A stretch of 64,000 bases of DNA from Allobranchiibius huperziae (GCF_013410455.1 NZ_JACCFW010000001.1:3240929-3304928); one strand, 5' to 3'. Counted from the first letter of the stretch, positions 25,144 through 34,684 are shown. Numbers and translations are program-made. Notes: generated by a model from the sequence alone, not told the origin.

Positions 25144-25632
25144 TCACGATTCGGCGAGCCTCTTGAGATTGAGCAGTTGGCGGCGCGCCATCACCAGGTC
25201 GCCCACGGACACGAGCGGCGCGATCAGCCGGCCCCGTGCCATCACCACCTTGAGCAGCAGCCGGGTCGACCCGTCGACCGGCACGAGGGCGTACGACATC
25301 ACCGCGCCCATGATCTGGGCGGTCAACTGCTCGCCGTTCGCGACGGACAGGACCCGCCCCTGCGGCCGTCCGGCCACCGCGGTGAACGGATCCCCGACCA
25401 CCGGCGGTGGCAGATCGCTCAACCGGTCGGGCGATCGGCGACCGGCGTTGTCGATCCAGTCGTAGGAGTAGGGCGCCAGCCTGATCTGCCCGATCCACGG
25501 CCAGACCCGCTCGACGGGCGCATCCACGGTCACGCCGCGCCAGGCCCGCAGCACGGGGTCGGGCACCTCGGCGTCGCAGGGGAAGGGCCGTGCGACCTCC
25601 GTAGCGGTCACGCCCCAACGGTCACCGATCAC
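25144..25632 (-). CDS. SRPBCC-like protein
   Basis: A 162-residue protein with the START/SRPBCC helix-grip pattern: an opening strand RGVTVDAPVERVWPWIGQIRLAPYSYDW, a middle sheet (GRVLSVANGEQLTAQIMGAVMSYALVPVDGSTRLLLKVV) and a long C-terminal helix (GDLVMARRQLLNLKRLAE). Members bind hydrophobic ligands; this one is unassigned. GTG at 25632 is preceded by GGGGAGG at 5 nt, which settles the start against longer upstream readings. Confidence 0.78.
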   Translation of the reverse strand: MIGDRWGVTATEVARPFPCDAEVPDPVLRAWRGVTVDAPVERVWPWIGQIRLAPYSYDWIDNAGRRSPDRLSDLPPPVVGDPFTAVAGRPQGRVLSVANGEQLTAQIMGAVMSYALVPVDGSTRLLLKVVMARGRLIAPLVSVGDLVMARRQLLNLKRLAES

Positions 25633-25731
25633 GTCGTCCTCCCCTTCCGCGTGGCATGACAACTCCTGAGCGCGGCCGCGCGCCACAGGCAACATATGTC
25701 GGCCCCGGGGGGAGAGGCACAGACTGGGTGC

Positions 25732-26304
25732 ATGCAACCGACGGCGATCGTGCTGTGCGGCGGGCGATCGTCCCGCTTCGGGTCCGACAAGACCCGCGCG
25801 CCGCTGCAGGGGCGGCCGCTGCTGGACCATCTGCTCGACGCGCTGCCCGGCACCTGGCCGATCGTGGCGGTCGGCCCGCCGCGCAGGACGTTCCGGGACA
25901 CCACCTGGGTGCGCGAAGAACCGGCGTTCGCGGGGCCCCTCTCAGCCCTGGCTGCCGGGCTCGCTGACGTCGCAACGCCGACCTTCGTCCTCCTCGGCGG
26001 TGACATGCCGTACGCCGCCCGCGCAGCCGTCGCGCTCTCCGACCAGCTGTCGCACGCGCCGCACGACGTCGACGCCGTCCTCGCGCGGACCCCGGACGGA
26101 CGGCCGCAGCCGTTGCTGCTGGCGGGTCGGACCGAACCGGCACGGGTCGCCCTGCCGCCGGACCCGGTCGGCGCGTCCCTGATGAGCTGGGCCCGTCGGC
26201 TGCGCTGCTCGGCGTACGACGTGGACGACGCCGCGGCCCACGACGTGGACACCCCGCAGGACCTCGCGGGGCCGCCCGACGCCCCGACTACGGTCGAAGG
26301 ATGA
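25732..26304 (+). CDS. MobA-like nucleotidyltransferase
   Basis: A 190-residue protein of the molybdenum cofactor guanylyltransferase family. The nucleotide-binding motif is LCGGRSSRFGSDKT (residues 8-21), with the metal Asp in LLGGDMPYA (about residue 90). MobA adds GMP to molybdopterin; related proteins act on other sugars or nucleotides, and no other Moco gene is in view, so the substrate is uncertain. CAGACT ends 6 nt before the ATG (leaderless). The stop overlaps the next start as ATGA. Confidence 0.83.
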   Translation: MQPTAIVLCGGRSSRFGSDKTRAPLQGRPLLDHLLDALPGTWPIVAVGPPRRTFRDTTWVREEPAFAGPLSALAAGLADVATPTFVLLGGDMPYAARAAVALSDQLSHAPHDVDAVLARTPDGRPQPLLLAGRTEPARVALPPDPVGASLMSWARRLRCSAYDVDDAAAHDVDTPQDLAGPPDAPTTVEG

Positions 26305-27278
26305 AGGCCATCACCCTCCCGAAATTCGGCGACGAAGACGTCATGACCCTCGCCGACGTACCCGACCCCACCCCCGGCCGCGGCGAGGTCGTCGTCGAGG
26401 TTGCCGCCGCGGGCATCAACCGCGCCGACCTGATGCAGCGCCAGGGTTTCTACCCGCCGCCGCCCGGCGAGTCCGAGATCGTCGGGCTCGAGGTGAGCGG
26501 GCGCATCGCCGAGCTCGGCGACGGGGTCGGGGGCTGGCAGGTCGGGGACGAGGTCTGCGCGCTGCTCGCGGGAGGCGGGTACGCCGAGCGGGTCATCGTC
26601 CCGGTCGGCCAGCTGCTGCCCGTTCCGGCCGGGGTGAGCCTGGTCGACGCCGCCGCTCTGCCGGAGGTGGTCTGCACCGTGTGGTCCAACGTCTTCATGG
26701 TCGCAGGGCTGAAGAGAGCCGAAACTCTTCTCGTGCACGGTGGTTCGAGCGGCATCGGCACGATGGCGATCCAGCTGGGACATGCGTTCGGTGCGCGGGT
26801 GGCCACCACAGCCGGCTCACCGGACAAGCTGGCCGCGTGCCGCGCGCTCGGCGCGGACATCCTCATCAACTACCGCGATCAGGACTTCGTGGACGAACTG
26901 GATGCCGCGACCGACGGCCACGGCGCCGACGTGATCCTCGACGGCATCGGCGCCAAGTATCTCCCCCAGAACGTCGAAGCGCTCGCCCCGCACGGCCGCC
27001 TGGTGACCATCGGCATGCTCGGCGGTGCCAAGGGCGAGCTCGACCTCGGCGCGCTGCTGCGCAAGTGGGGCACCGTGACCGCCACCGGTCTGCGTGCGCG
27101 ACCGCGCGACGAGAAGGCGAAGATCGTGGCCGACGTCCGCGCGCAGGTCTGGCCGCTCATCGCCGACGGTCGTGTGCGGCCCATCGTGCACGAGCGGCTG
27201 CCGCTGGCCGAGGCGGCGCGGGCGCACCGGATCCTCGGCGAGTCCAGCCACATCGGCAAGGTCCTGCTCACGACCTGA
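26301..27278 (+). CDS. NAD(P)H quinone oxidoreductase, PIG3/zeta-crystallin type
   Basis: A 325-residue zinc-free medium-chain reductase. GroES-like N-terminus EVAAAGINRADLMQRQGFYPPPPG (about residues 34-57); nucleotide-binding Rossmann turn VHGGSSGIGTMAIQLGHAFGARV (about 149-171), followed by the GADILINYRDQDFVDE strand typical of NADPH-using quinone reductases. It overlaps the MobA-like gene by 4 nt and is presumably co-translated with it. The residues conserved in the p53-inducible PIG3 branch support that subfamily. Confidence 0.92.
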   Translation: MKAITLPKFGDEDVMTLADVPDPTPGRGEVVVEVAAAGINRADLMQRQGFYPPPPGESEIVGLEVSGRIAELGDGVGGWQVGDEVCALLAGGGYAERVIVPVGQLLPVPAGVSLVDAAALPEVVCTVWSNVFMVAGLKRAETLLVHGGSSGIGTMAIQLGHAFGARVATTAGSPDKLAACRALGADILINYRDQDFVDELDAATDGHGADVILDGIGAKYLPQNVEALAPHGRLVTIGMLGGAKGELDLGALLRKWGTVTATGLRARPRDEKAKIVADVRAQVWPLIADGRVRPIVHERLPLAEAARAHRILGESSHIGKVLLTT

Positions 27279-27303
27279 CGCCTCTGTCGAGCGGAGGGGT
27301 GGC

Positions 27304-27816
27304 TCAGTCGTCCGCGACCAGGCCGCCCGGTTGCGGCGTCGTACGCGCCCGGAGGGCCCCTTGGAGGATCCGCTCGGTGGACTCGTCCGCCTCGCCCTGC
27401 GGCCAGTTCTCCGGGTCGACCCACTCGTAGCCGACGGCCTCGCTCGCGACCCGCACCTTCGGCTCCCGGTCGCATCGCACCCGGTAGATGACGTCGGCGA
27501 TGCGCGTGCGGGGGTCGAAGACGGTCGCGAACGCGTCACCGGGCGTGATCCGCAGGCCGGTCTCCTCCCACACCTCCCGCACGACCGCCTCGCTGGGGTG
27601 CTCGCCACGGTCGATGTGACCGCCCGGCAGCGACAGCCCGATGCGATGGGTCTGGCGCAGCGCGAGCACCCGACCGTCGTACTCGATGAGTGCGACCGCG
27701 CCGAACCCCCACGACGGCAGCACCGCCCGCGTCACGACGTGACTGGGTCCGGCCGGCAGCACGCGGTACGCACGCAGCGCCAATCGCCGCAACGGCCCGG
27801 GATGCGCGTGCGACAT
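27304..27816 (-). CDS. NUDIX hydrolase
   Basis: A 170-residue NUDIX protein with the complete box GGHIDRGEHPSEAVVREVWEETGL at residues 65-88, including the REVWEE metal ligands. An N-terminal basic extension (LRRLALRAYRVLPAGPSHVVTRAV) precedes the beta-sheet core. The substrate, probably a nucleoside diphosphate derivative, is not identifiable. It starts 3 bases after the stop of the upstream permease and is co-transcribed with it. Confidence 0.9.
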   Translation of the reverse strand: MSHAHPGPLRRLALRAYRVLPAGPSHVVTRAVLPSWGFGAVALIEYDGRVLALRQTHRIGLSLPGGHIDRGEHPSEAVVREVWEETGLRITPGDAFATVFDPRTRIADVIYRVRCDREPKVRVASEAVGYEWVDPENWPQGEADESTERILQGALRARTTPQPGGLVADD

Positions 27817-27819
27817 CGA

Positions 27820-29004
27820 TCAGGCCCTCTGTTCGGGCTCGCGACTGTTGCGGATCGCCTTGATCCCGTTGTTCAGCACCGCCACCAGCGGCACGGCCAC
27901 GAAGGCGCCGAACGCCCCGGCGAGCAGCGTGCCCGCCGTGACGGTCACCAGGATGGCGAGCGGGTGCAGGTCGACGGCCTTGCCCAGGATGATGGGGTTC
28001 ACGATGTTGCCGAAGAGCTGCACGATGAGCACCAGGACCACCGCCATCACGATCGCGGTCGCCACTCCCTTGGTGACCAGGGCGATGAGGCAGACGATCA
28101 CTCCCGCGACGATGACCCCGATGAGCGGCACGAGCGAGCCGAGGAAGATCAGTACGGCGAGCGGCGCCACGAGCGGCAGCCCGGCGATCCACATCGCGGG
28201 CACCATCGCCAGGGCGTTGAGGCCGCCGAGGATCACGAGGCTACGCATGTACGCCGTGAGCGTGCTCCACGCGGCCGCGCCGGCGGTCGCGACGTGGCCG
28301 CGGCTGTGGACGGGGGCAAGCCGGACCACCCAGCGCCACATCGAGCCGTTGTCCAGCAGCATGAAGAGCGTCGCGAAGAGGCAGAGCACCGCACCGGAGA
28401 GGATGCCGAGGGCCCCACTCGCCTGCGACGCGACCCCGGAGAGGATGTTGCCCTGGTTCTGAGCCAGGGTGTCGCCGAGGTTGGTCGTGTACTTGTCCGC
28501 CTGCTTGGGCGCGACGTGCAGCGGCCCGTAGACGAGCCAGTGCCGGATGGTCACCGCGGCGTCCTGCACCTGATTGACCAGCACGTCCTTGGCGTCCGCG
28601 ATCTGCGAGAGCGCGTACCAGGTCAGGAACGAGATGGCGGCGATCCCGAGCACGAAGACCAGGAACGCGGCCAGTGGGCGGGGCAGTCCGATCCTGCGCA
28701 GGACGCGCACGGCGGGCTCGAGCAGCGCGCACAGCATCACCGCGATGGCGATCGTCACGGTGACGAGGTAGACGTGCGTGAGCAGCGCGCCGATCGCGGT
28801 GATCGCGGCCAGGATCAGCAGCACGCACAGTGACCACCAGGCGGCGACCTGCACGCCGAAGCTGACGTCGTCGATGGGCCGTTTGGGGCCGTCGCCCGCA
28901 CCGGACGCACCGTCGGTCAACCGCTCGGCGACTCCCTCGGGCTCGGCGGTCCGGGGCGCCTCCCCGTCACCGTGCGCCCACGGCGGGGCCCAGCGCGTCG
29001 TCAT
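27820..29004 (-). CDS. AI-2E family transporter (PerM-like)
   Basis: A 394-residue polytopic protein. Residues 1-50 are a polar Pro/Glu-rich cytoplasmic segment. Two helices follow (WWSLCVLLILAAITAIGALL, VYLVTVTIAIAVMLCALLEP), then a soluble periplasmic loop and a hydrophobic C-terminal block containing GLPLVAPLAVLIFLGSLVPLIGVIVAG and PIILGKAVDLHPLAILVTVTAGTLLAGAFGAFVAVPL, the family's conserved region. Members export AI-2 or act as ion antiporters. GATGCT ends 6 nt before the chosen ATG. Confidence 0.92.
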   Translation of the reverse strand: MTTRWAPPWAHGDGEAPRTAEPEGVAERLTDGASGAGDGPKRPIDDVSFGVQVAAWWSLCVLLILAAITAIGALLTHVYLVTVTIAIAVMLCALLEPAVRVLRRIGLPRPLAAFLVFVLGIAAISFLTWYALSQIADAKDVLVNQVQDAAVTIRHWLVYGPLHVAPKQADKYTTNLGDTLAQNQGNILSGVASQASGALGILSGAVLCLFATLFMLLDNGSMWRWVVRLAPVHSRGHVATAGAAAWSTLTAYMRSLVILGGLNALAMVPAMWIAGLPLVAPLAVLIFLGSLVPLIGVIVAGVIVCLIALVTKGVATAIVMAVVLVLIVQLFGNIVNPIILGKAVDLHPLAILVTVTAGTLLAGAFGAFVAVPLVAVLNNGIKAIRNSREPEQRA

Positions 29005-29032
29005 AGCGGGAGCATCCCACGCAGTGGCCCCG

Positions 29033-30700
29033 TCACCCGACGGCAGCCGCCGCGGCGCGCCCGGCGGCGCGGCCGGAGAAGATGCACCCGCCGAGGAAGG
29101 TGCCCTCCAGGGAGTTGTACCCGTGCACCCCGCCGCCCCCGAAACCGGCCGCCTCGCCCGCGGCGTACAGGCCCGGCACGGGAGCGCCGTCGTGCCCGAG
29201 CGCACGTGAGGAGAGGTCGGTCTGGATGCCGCCGAGCGACTTGCGGGTGAGGATGTGCAGCTTGATGCCGATCAGAGGTCCCGCGGCCGGGTCGAGGATG
29301 CGGTGCGGAGCGGCCACTCGCGCGAGCCGGTCGCCGCGGTACCGGCGAGCGGCGTTGATGGCGGTGACCTGCGCGTCCTTGGCGTACTTGTTCGCCACCT
29401 CGCGGTCGCGCGCCACCAACTGCCGCTCGATCAGGTCGTGCTCCAGCAGCGGCTCGTCGGTGAGCTTGTTCATTCCGTCGACCAGCTCGCGCAGCCCGTC
29501 GGCCACCACGAAGTCCGGCCCCTTGTCCATGAAGGCCTGCACCGGCGGCGGTGCCGCGGAGGTGACCCGGGAGGCCAGCGCGCGCAGGTCGCGGTCGGTG
29601 ATGTCGGGGTTCTGCTCGGAGCCGGACAGGCCGAACTCCTTGGCGATGATCTTCTGGGTGACGATGAACCAGGAGTGGTCGTGCTCGGCGAGGTCGGGCG
29701 TCGTACGCAGGTGCCGCAAGGTGGACAGCGTGTCGAAACCCGGCCAGCAGGGCATCGGCAGCCGCCGCCCGAGGGCGTCGAACCACATCGGCGAGGGGCC
29801 GGGCAGGATGCGGATCGCGTGCTGGGGCCAGACGGGCGCGTAGTTGGCGATGCCCTCGGTGTAGTGCCACATCCGGTCGCGGTTGACGGTGCGGGCGCCA
29901 GCATCCTCGGCGACCTTGATCATCGCGCCGTCGACGTACGCCGGCACGCCGGTCAGCATGTGCTTCGGCGCGGTCCCGAGCCGCTGCGGCCACCACTCCC
30001 GAACCATGTCGTGGTTGCCGCCGATGCCGCCGGTCGTGACCACGACGGCCTGCGCGGTGAGCTCGAAATCGCCGACGACCTCCCTGCTGCTGGGAGCACC
30101 GCGTGGGGCGTCGTCGGGCGCGAGCACGTCGCCGCGTACGCCGGTCACCGCCCCGCCCTGCGTGACCAGCTCGGTCACCCGGTGCCGGTGGTGGAAGGTG
30201 AGCCGCCCGGCCTCGGCGGCTTGCAGGGCCGCGTCGACGAACGGTTTCACCACGCCGGTTCCCGTGCCCCAGGTGATGTGGAAACGAGGCACCGAGTTGC
30301 CGTGCCCGTCCGCGCGCCCGTCGCCGCGCTCGGCCCAGCCGACCAGCGCCAGCCAGCCCATGCCCTTGTCCTTCAGCCAGGAGCGCTTCTCGCCGGCGGC
30401 GAAGTCGACGTACGCGCGGGCCCACTTCTGCGCCCAGGAGTCCTCATCGCCCAGCCGGTCGAACGCGGCGCTGCCCTGCCAGTCCTGCCAGGCCAGGTCG
30501 GCCGAGTCGTGCACGCCCATCCGACGCTGCTCGGGAGTGTCGATCAGGAAGAGCCCTCCGAACGACCACCAGGCCTGCCCGCCCAGGTTGGCGGCGTTCT
30601 CCTGCTCGACGACGGCCACCCGCTTGCCGGCCTCGACCAGCTCACCGGCGGCCACCAGGCCCGCGAGTCCGGCACCGACGACGATGACATCAGCATCCAT
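29033..30700 (-). CDS. FAD-dependent dehydrogenase (flavocytochrome c/KstD-like)
   Basis: A 555-residue flavoprotein. The FAD dinucleotide-binding motif is VIVVGAGLAGLVAAGELVEAGKRVAVVEQE (residues 5-34), followed by the GGQAWWSFGG segment. A second FAD block near the C-terminus reads GLYAAGEAAGFGGGGVHGYNSLEGTFLGGCIFSGRAAG. This resembles actinobacterial FAD-binding dehydrogenases of the fumarate reductase/ketosteroid dehydrogenase superfamily. The substrate is unknown. TAGGTT ends 6 nt before the ATG, giving a leaderless start divergent from the coiled-coil gene. Confidence 0.88.
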   Translation of the reverse strand: MDADVIVVGAGLAGLVAAGELVEAGKRVAVVEQENAANLGGQAWWSFGGLFLIDTPEQRRMGVHDSADLAWQDWQGSAAFDRLGDEDSWAQKWARAYVDFAAGEKRSWLKDKGMGWLALVGWAERGDGRADGHGNSVPRFHITWGTGTGVVKPFVDAALQAAEAGRLTFHHRHRVTELVTQGGAVTGVRGDVLAPDDAPRGAPSSREVVGDFELTAQAVVVTTGGIGGNHDMVREWWPQRLGTAPKHMLTGVPAYVDGAMIKVAEDAGARTVNRDRMWHYTEGIANYAPVWPQHAIRILPGPSPMWFDALGRRLPMPCWPGFDTLSTLRHLRTTPDLAEHDHSWFIVTQKIIAKEFGLSGSEQNPDITDRDLRALASRVTSAAPPPVQAFMDKGPDFVVADGLRELVDGMNKLTDEPLLEHDLIERQLVARDREVANKYAKDAQVTAINAARRYRGDRLARVAAPHRILDPAAGPLIGIKLHILTRKSLGGIQTDLSSRALGHDGAPVPGLYAAGEAAGFGGGGVHGYNSLEGTFLGGCIFSGRAAGRAAAAAVG

Positions 30701-30800
30701 GCCGCAAACCTACGTCGCGCGTGTCGCCGGTTCCCCGTTTCGGGCCGCGTCCGTGCCCGAAGATGCCCGGGCGGCCGCCCGGAAGCGCCAAGATGGGTGC

Positions 30801-31634
30801 GTGGCCGCCCCGACCCTTCCTGACGCGGTCGCCCAGCTGTACGCCGGGCCGCCGGCGGACTTCGTGCGCTCCCGCGACGCGCTGGTCGCTGCAGCGAAGA
30901 AGGCGCAGGACCCCGACCTCGCCAAGCAGATCAAGGCGCTGCGCCGACCGAGCGCCGCCGCGCACCTGATCAACCGGCTGAGCGCGTCGGGCGATCTCGG
31001 CGAGCTGGCCTCCCTCGGCGAACGGCTGCGGGCCGCGCAGTCGCAGCTGGACGCATCGGCCATGAAGACCCTGGGCGTCGAGCGTCACCAGCTGATCGAC
31101 GACCTCACCGAGCGTGCCTGCGCCGAGGAGTCGTCTGTGACGTCGGCCGTCCAAGAGCAACTGCGCGCCACCTTCACGGCCGCGCTCGCCGATCCGCAGG
31201 CGGGCCGGGCCGTCGAGAGCGGCGCGCTGGTGACGGCCCTCAGCTACAGCGGATTCGGAGAGGTCGACCTGTCCGACGCGCTCGCGACTCCGCTGACGTT
31301 GCTGCAGGGAGGCAGGGGCGAGGACGCGCCCGACGGGGACGAGGCGGCATCGGACGACGACCGGCGCAGGACGGCCCAGCAGGACGCCGCGCGCCGGGCC
31401 GCCGCCGCTCGGTCGGCGCGCGAACAGGCCCGCCTGGAACGTACCGAGGATGCCATCGAGGCGGCCCAGCAGGCGGTCGACCGGGCCCAGGCCCGGCTGG
31501 ACGAGGCCCGCTCGGCGGTGCGCGACGCCAAGGCCACGCTGCAGCGGGCGGAGGCCGACCGGCGTACGGCGCAGGAGCGCGTGGCGCAGGAGCGCGTGGC
31601 GCAGGCGGAGCAGGTGGACCCTGACCGCTCCTGA
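30801..31634 (+). CDS. Hypothetical coiled-coil protein
   Basis: A 277-residue soluble protein. The N-terminal half (AQLYAGPPADFVRSRDALVAAAKKAQDPDLAKQIKALRRPSAAAHLINRL) recurs, as far as I recall, in unannotated actinobacterial proteins. Residues 175-270 form a long Ala/Arg/Glu/Gln heptad coiled coil with a direct repeat of QERVA near the end. The function is unknown; an association or scaffold role is plausible. It starts with GTG at 30801, with CAAGAT ending 6 nt upstream (leaderless). Confidence 0.8.
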   Translation: MAAPTLPDAVAQLYAGPPADFVRSRDALVAAAKKAQDPDLAKQIKALRRPSAAAHLINRLSASGDLGELASLGERLRAAQSQLDASAMKTLGVERHQLIDDLTERACAEESSVTSAVQEQLRATFTAALADPQAGRAVESGALVTALSYSGFGEVDLSDALATPLTLLQGGRGEDAPDGDEAASDDDRRRTAQQDAARRAAAARSAREQARLERTEDAIEAAQQAVDRAQARLDEARSAVRDAKATLQRAEADRRTAQERVAQERVAQAEQVDPDRS

Positions 31635-31661
31635 CCGAGGCGCCGGCCGACCGTCACGTCC

Positions 31662-32477
31662 TCAGCAGGTGACCGTCAGGTAGAACGGGACATCGGCGAA
31701 CGACGTGCCGGACTCGGCATAGACGAACACCCCGTCGGCGTTCCCGGAGCGAGGCTGCGCCCCGACCGTGTAACCCACGTAGAAGGGCGTGACGGCGTAA
31801 TCGCACCCGGATACCTTGCGGTCGAAGTCGATCTCGTACTGCCCGGTCGCGAGGTGCTGGGTGGCAGTCACCCGGTTCGCCGCGGTGGGGTCGAGGGTGC
31901 CGTCGAAGTTGATCTTGGCGCGCAACGGCTCGACGTAGTAGCCGGTGATGTCCAGGATGACGCCGGTGTTGCTGACACTGCTCCGGATCGACGCGAAGCT
32001 GGAGTGTGCGAGCGGGATCACTCCGCCGCTCGAGGCCGCGAAGCTGGTGCCGAAGTTCATGTACGAGGTCGCGGGCGCGGACGTGCCGTACGACCACGCC
32101 TTCAGGTAGCCGTTGTGGGTGGCGAGCGTAGTGATCGTGGTGGCCACGGCGGTCGCGTTGGCCGGCACTCCGCACCCGGTCGATGACCCACCCTGCGAGG
32201 CGAAGCTGGTCGTACCGACCACGCGGAAGTTGCGGGTGGTGTTCGCGGCGAGCGGACCGCCGCCGTAGCGGGTGTCCGCCGCGCGACACGGTACGATCGG
32301 CGTGAACTTCGACTCGACGGTGTTGTCCACGGGTTGCGCGACCACAGCCGGGTGCGCTCGCCCGGCCGGCTGGTGATGTGCACCTGCAGCGCCGCCATCC
32401 CCGGCAGCCCACGCGACTGCGCTGGTCCCGGCGACGGACAGACCGGCGACGGCGCCGATCAACAGGAAACGGTTCAT
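31662..32477 (-). CDS. Secreted hypothetical protein with an actinobacterial surface domain
   Basis: A 271-residue exported protein with a signal peptide at residues 1-24. Residues 50-165 resemble a beta-domain repeated in many actinobacterial surface proteins: VPCRAADTRYGGGPLAANTTRNFRVVG, GCGVPANATAVATTITTLATHNGYLKAW and GVILDITGYYVEPL. The remaining part has three Cys, including a terminal one, which may form disulfides. GGAGG 7 nt before the ATG sets the start. It converges with the coiled-coil gene, with 27 bases between stops and no clear terminator. Confidence 0.8.
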   Translation of the reverse strand: MNRFLLIGAVAGLSVAGTSAVAWAAGDGGAAGAHHQPAGRAHPAVVAQPVDNTVESKFTPIVPCRAADTRYGGGPLAANTTRNFRVVGTTSFASQGGSSTGCGVPANATAVATTITTLATHNGYLKAWSYGTSAPATSYMNFGTSFAASSGGVIPLAHSSFASIRSSVSNTGVILDITGYYVEPLRAKINFDGTLDPTAANRVTATQHLATGQYEIDFDRKVSGCDYAVTPFYVGYTVGAQPRSGNADGVFVYAESGTSFADVPFYLTVTC

Positions 32478-32685
32478 GACATGACCTCCATCAGGGGTTG
32501 GGCCGGCGGGCGGCCACCCGTGATGTTCGGGGTGGGACATGTCGGGAGGTCGGGGGTCGACGAGCGTCGGCTCCTGGTGCCGGTGCTCGACATCATGGCC
32601 CTGGTCAGACCCCGATACCAGACTTTTTCCAGGGAAACATGTTATACGCCCATCGGTCCCCGCCCTGCTGACGCAGGGCTCGTGG

Positions 32686-33213
32686 TCAGCTGACGACCTT
32701 GCCCTGGCAGTAGCTGACGAGGGCCTTGCTGTCGCGGTTGAGCGCGGCTCCGGAGGCGGTCTTGCCCGCGGAGCTCAGGTCGGCCAGCGTCTCCATGTCC
32801 TTGGAGACCGCGCCGATGTGCGCGGTGTAGGTCTTGTCCGCCGCGCTCTTGGTCGTCGTGCGGACCGCGGCGGCCGTGGTGCGGTAGTTCTCGGCGGCCG
32901 GCCGGATCACGCTGGACTTCTTGGTCAGCAGGGCGGCATTCCACCGGATGGTGGCGGCGGCGACGCGCGCGGTCGAGGTCACGCACGCCTTGCTGAGGGC
33001 GGTGTTGGCCGTCGAGGTGGGGCTGGGGGTGGTGGTGGAGGAGCTGCTCGGGCTCGGGCTCGGGGCCGACGACGAAGTCGAGCTCGTCGCGACCGCCGAG
33101 CTGCTCGCGGCGGTGCTGCCGCCGTCGTTGCACGCGGACAGAGCCAGCGTTCCGGCGATGGCGGCGAGGGGGAGGGAAGGCACAGCGATGGTGCGTCGCA
33201 GGGATCGGGACAT
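32686..33213 (-). CDS. Small hypothetical lipoprotein
   Basis: A 175-residue protein: a signal peptide with lipobox LSAC (Cys about residue 28), a long Ser/Thr/Pro linker to about residue 70 suited to spanning the wall, then a helical domain of about 100 residues with Cys near both ends (KACVTSTA and SYCQGKVV) that probably form a disulfide. CACAGT ends 6 nt before the ATG; the GGAGG between is too close to act as a ribosome-binding site. The 208-bp gap toward the previous gene (32478-32685) holds its AT-rich upstream region only. Confidence 0.78.
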   Translation of the reverse strand: MSRSLRRTIAVPSLPLAAIAGTLALSACNDGGSTAASSSAVATSSTSSSAPSPSPSSSSTTTPSPTSTANTALSKACVTSTARVAAATIRWNAALLTKKSSVIRPAAENYRTTAAAVRTTTKSAADKTYTAHIGAVSKDMETLADLSSAGKTASGAALNRDSKALVSYCQGKVVS

Positions 33214-33259
33214 GCCTCCACTGTGCACAGACGCGTCGTGCGCGGCCAAATCCGCGGCC

Positions 33260-34165
33260 TCAGGCCCCGGCGGGCGCCCCCAGCCCAGGGCGGGCGTCCA
33301 GCCAGGTCAGGATCTGGCCGGCGGTCCAGTCCGGAAAATCGAACATCGGTGTGTGCCCTATGCCTTCGCCTTCCACGTAGGTCCAGGACGGGTTGCGCTT
33401 GGCGAGGGCGCGGGCCGAGCGCACATTGATGAGCTTGTCGTGGTCGCCGTGCAGCAGCAGCACGGGCTTCGCGATCCTGCCGACGACGCTGTAGTAGCGC
33501 TTGCGGTGGCCGAGCATGGTCAGCAACGACCGGCCTGCGACCTCGAAACTCGCGCCCGCGCCGCGTTGCGACATGCGGCGTTCGGACAGGCGCACGTGCC
33601 GCTCGATCAGCTCCGGGTCGATGTCGTCGTACCGGGTGGTCACCATGCGGATGGTGCGCTCCACCTCGTCCCGCACGGTGCTGGCCGCGAGCCGCTTGGC
33701 GGCGATCCGGGACAGGCCGGGCAGGGTGGTCATCGCGAAGTCCCTCACGACGTCGCGATGCGGGTATCCCCGGAAGACCAGCGGGATGGCCGGGTCGATC
33801 AGGACGGCGCCCGCGACGGCACCGGGGTCACGCGCGGTGAGCTGGGCGGCGAGCAGGCCACCCATCGAGTTGCCCGCGACGATCGCCGGCCGACCGACCA
33901 TCTTCGCCGTGAACCGTTGCAGCAGCGCCAGATTCGCGGGGACCGCGGCGTCGCGGGGATGCACCTGGGTCAGGCCGAAACCACCGAGGTCGAGGCTGAG
34001 CACCGTGCCCCGCGCGGCGAGCATCGGCGCCACCGCTCCCCAGTTGTCGAGCGAGCCGCCGAGACCGTGCACGAGCACGAATGCCGGCCCGTCCGCGGGC
34101 CCCTCATGCCGTTCGTAATGCACCCGCGTGCCGTCGAGATCCACATAGTCGTCGCTGCCCGTCAC
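33260..34165 (-). CDS. Alpha/beta hydrolase
   Basis: A 301-residue alpha/beta-hydrolase. The oxyanion motif is HGLGG (about residue 33), the nucleophile is in GNSMGG (Ser about residue 98), the acid in LLHGDHDKL, and the catalytic His in GIGHTP near residue 280. It has a sizeable cap between strands 6 and 7. The substrate is unknown. It starts with GTG, with TTAGAT ending 6 nt before it, in a tight divergent promoter shared with the RraA-like gene. Confidence 0.9.
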   Translation of the reverse strand: MTGSDDYVDLDGTRVHYERHEGPADGPAFVLVHGLGGSLDNWGAVAPMLAARGTVLSLDLGGFGLTQVHPRDAAVPANLALLQRFTAKMVGRPAIVAGNSMGGLLAAQLTARDPGAVAGAVLIDPAIPLVFRGYPHRDVVRDFAMTTLPGLSRIAAKRLAASTVRDEVERTIRMVTTRYDDIDPELIERHVRLSERRMSQRGAGASFEVAGRSLLTMLGHRKRYYSVVGRIAKPVLLLHGDHDKLINVRSARALAKRNPSWTYVEGEGIGHTPMFDFPDWTAGQILTWLDARPGLGAPAGA

Positions 34166-34193
34166 GGTCCCATCTAAGCGGCATACTCCCCGC
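34166..34193. promoter_or_regulatory. 28-bp divergent leaderless promoter pair
   Basis: Only 28 bp separate the GTG of the hydrolase (34165, minus) and the ATG of the RraA-like gene (34194, plus). TTAGAT (34177-34172, minus) and CATACT (34182-34187, plus) each end 6 nt before their start codon and are 4 bp apart. Both messages would be leaderless, and each -35 region would lie in the other gene's first codons. Confidence 0.65.
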
Positions 34194-34670
34194 ATGACCG
34201 AAGTCACCTGCACCGCAGATCTTTTCGATGAGCGTGGCGCGGAGCTCGACTCGTGCGAGCTGCAGCTGCGCCAGTACGGCGGTCGGGCGGCGTTCACCGG
34301 CACCGTGGTGACGATCCGGTGCCTGGAGGACAACGCCCTGGTGAAGTCGACGCTGGCGTCGCCGGGCGAGGACAAGGTGCTGATCGTCGACGGCGTGGGC
34401 TCGCTGCGTACCGCCCTGATGGGCGATCTCATCGCCGGATCCGCGGTCGAGAACGGCTGGGCCGGCGTGATCCTGCACGGCTGCGTGCGCGACGTAGTGG
34501 CGCTGCGGTCGCTCGATCTGGGGGTCAAGGCGCTCGGCAGCAATCCCCGCAAGAGCTCCAAGACCGGTGCCGGCGAGGTCGACGTGCCGGTGTCGTTCGG
34601 TGGCATCACGTTCCACCCCGGCGCGCAGCTGTGGAGCGACGACGACGGAATCCTCGTCACGCGGAGCTGA
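34194..34670 (+). CDS. rraA: RraA-like protein (RNase E regulator/HMG aldolase fold)
   Basis: A 158-residue protein. It has the RraA core [57 protein letters not shown] (about residues 60-120), including the metal-binding GCVRD. Bacterial RraA inhibits RNase E, while close relatives are 4-hydroxy-4-methyl-2-oxoglutarate or oxaloacetate lyases; which applies here is not settled by sequence. Translation starts leaderless. Confidence 0.9.
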   Translation: MTEVTCTADLFDERGAELDSCELQLRQYGGRAAFTGTVVTIRCLEDNALVKSTLASPGEDKVLIVDGVGSLRTALMGDLIAGSAVENGWAGVILHGCVRDVVALRSLDLGVKALGSNPRKSSKTGAGEVDVPVSFGGITFHPGAQLWSDDDGILVTRS

Positions 34671-34684
34671 TGGCCCGATGCGCG

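Noticed and set aside
32600-32660. AT-rich patch with ACATGT near 32640 as a LexA-type box
   Set aside because: The half-sites do not match the actinobacterial SOS consensus; it is more likely simple upstream sequence of the exported-protein gene.
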